Shown piece by piece: positions 5,775 to 6,390 of a DNA stretch of 6,390 nt. The notes beneath the pieces were generated by a model. That model did not search any database, was not told the DNA's origin, and saw only the letters and a list, made by a program, of their open reading frames with translations. This DNA is from Planctomycetota bacterium. GTDB lineage: Bacteria; Planctomycetota; UBA1135. Within the stretch, counting starts at the first letter, position 1; the number at the start of each line of letters is the position of its first letter. Location: contig JAKVCF010000130.1 in NCBI GenBank assembly GCA_022447335.1, positions 1 through 6,390 of the forward strand, read 5' to 3'. The translations under genes and the position numbers were made by a program.

Positions 5775-6390
5775 ATGTCTCGCATCTCCCTCCTCTGCGT
5801 GGCTCTGTCGGCGATTCTTTATGCACTGCCAGCTGCCGCTGCCCAAAGCTCTGCTGAACGCGATGCATGGATGAAGCGTGTGGTGCGGGAAGAAAACGAG
5901 GTGCCGATCGAGATCATTCAGCAGCTGGCGAGTCCTGCGGATGCGCGTGCACTGAAGGACTTGAAGAAGGCGGTCAAGCTCTTTGATAAGCCGCGTCCCC
6001 TGAGTATCGCGTATGGGCAGTTTCGTGTGTTTCGTAAGGATGAGGAGCTGCTGCAGAGCACTATCAAGTTTCTTGCAGATGAAGTTGAAGATCGCAAGGT
6101 GCAACAAGCGCAGTATGCCCTTAATGCATTGAACGGATTGATGCCTGATTCGCACATGGTGTTGATGGAGATTGCGCAGAACCACGCGAATGATGATCTT
6201 CGCGCACGTGCCCTCCGACCTCTGCTTGGATATTTTCAGAATAATCAGACTAAGGAAAGTTTGGAGTTAGTGCTGGATGGTTTCCGTTTACGACATTCCG
6301 GGAAAGGGTCAGACTTCGTCAAGGCAGTCAGCGCATATTCGCTGAACGACTACCGTCGTTTGCTTGAAAAGCGTTTACGCGATCGCAATT
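5775..6390 (+). CDS. Exported helix-rich protein of unknown function (3'-truncated by window edge)
   Basis: The frame is open from ATG 5775 to the end of the window (205 complete codons). The N-terminus MSRISLLCVALSAILYALPAAAAQ is a standard signal peptide with a basic Arg3, a hydrophobic core and likely cleavage after Ala23. Cys8 is too early and in the wrong setting for a lipobox. The mature part is almost entirely amphipathic helix, with no Cys and few Gly. Paired helices such as VQQAQYALNALNGLMPDSHMVLMEIAQ and DDLRARALRPLLGYFQNNQ recall HEAT-like repeats, but I cannot name a family. There is no Shine-Dalgarno before the ATG (the upstream bases are pyrimidine-rich CTTTCTCCCC), so the start rests on the signal peptide; the ATG at 5761 is out of frame. 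The gene is divergent from the ribokinase across 29 bp. The last 300 bp look more AT-rich than the rest of the window. Confidence 0.8.
   Translation, partial: MSRISLLCVALSAILYALPAAAAQSSAERDAWMKRVVREENEVPIEIIQQLASPADARALKDLKKAVKLFDKPRPLSIAYGQFRVFRKDEELLQSTIKFLADEVEDRKVQQAQYALNALNGLMPDSHMVLMEIAQNHANDDLRARALRPLLGYFQNNQTKESLELVLDGFRLRHSGKGSDFVKAVSAYSLNDYRRLLEKRLRDRN

Noticed and set aside
5746..5868. Longer ribokinase reading frame starting at 5868
   Set aside because: The extra 41 residues do not resemble the kinase family and would overlap the signal peptide region of the divergent gene.

Overview
The window holds six genes of a bacterial chromosome, two of them cut by the window edges. Gene content suggests Planctomycetota or a related PVC-group bacterium: a large secreted sialate O-acetylesterase-type esterase, secreted proteins of unknown function that carry only signal peptides, a split two-gene aldehyde dehydrogenase 16 (ALDH16) unit, and weak or absent Shine-Dalgarno sequences. 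This assignment is inference from gene content, not from a marker gene. Base composition looks moderately GC-rich by eye, with a visibly more AT-rich stretch near the right end.

Left region (1-1512, + strand). The C-terminal part of a catalytic aldehyde dehydrogenase, with its nucleophilic Cys still in view, is followed through an ATGA stop/start overlap by a 289-residue second ALDH-like protein. The second protein ends before the catalytic-Cys region and lacks the other catalytic residues. Together they look like the two domains of ALDH16 written as two translationally coupled genes. In other bacteria, pairs like this often sit beside deoC, which would lie upstream of this window if present.

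Middle region (1513-4849, + strand). A 221-bp gap holds two hairpins (one a weak terminator candidate) and a candidate promoter. It leads to a 335-residue exported protein with three Arg/Gly-rich blocks and a perfect 21-bp tandem repeat in the coding sequence. After another 98 bp comes a 669-residue secreted SGNH-family esterase (sialate O-acetylesterase type) with an inserted galactose-binding-like module, probably used to deacetylate glycans outside the cytoplasm.

Right region (4846-6390). A ribokinase (rbsK) lies on the minus strand, converging on the esterase gene so tightly that both TAG stop codons share one palindromic CTAG. Upstream, the ribokinase is divided by only 29 bp from a divergent + strand gene for an exported, helix-rich protein that runs off the window. 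Those 29 bp contain a single AT-rich element that could be a -10 box in both directions.

Functionally the window mixes pentose and aldehyde metabolism (ALDH16 pair, ribokinase) with extracytoplasmic glycan processing (esterase) and two uncharacterised exported proteins. I see no mobile element, CRISPR array, RNA gene or defence system. The novelty is modest: the split ALDH16, the repeat-bearing RG-rich exported protein, and the very compact convergent and divergent gene junctions.
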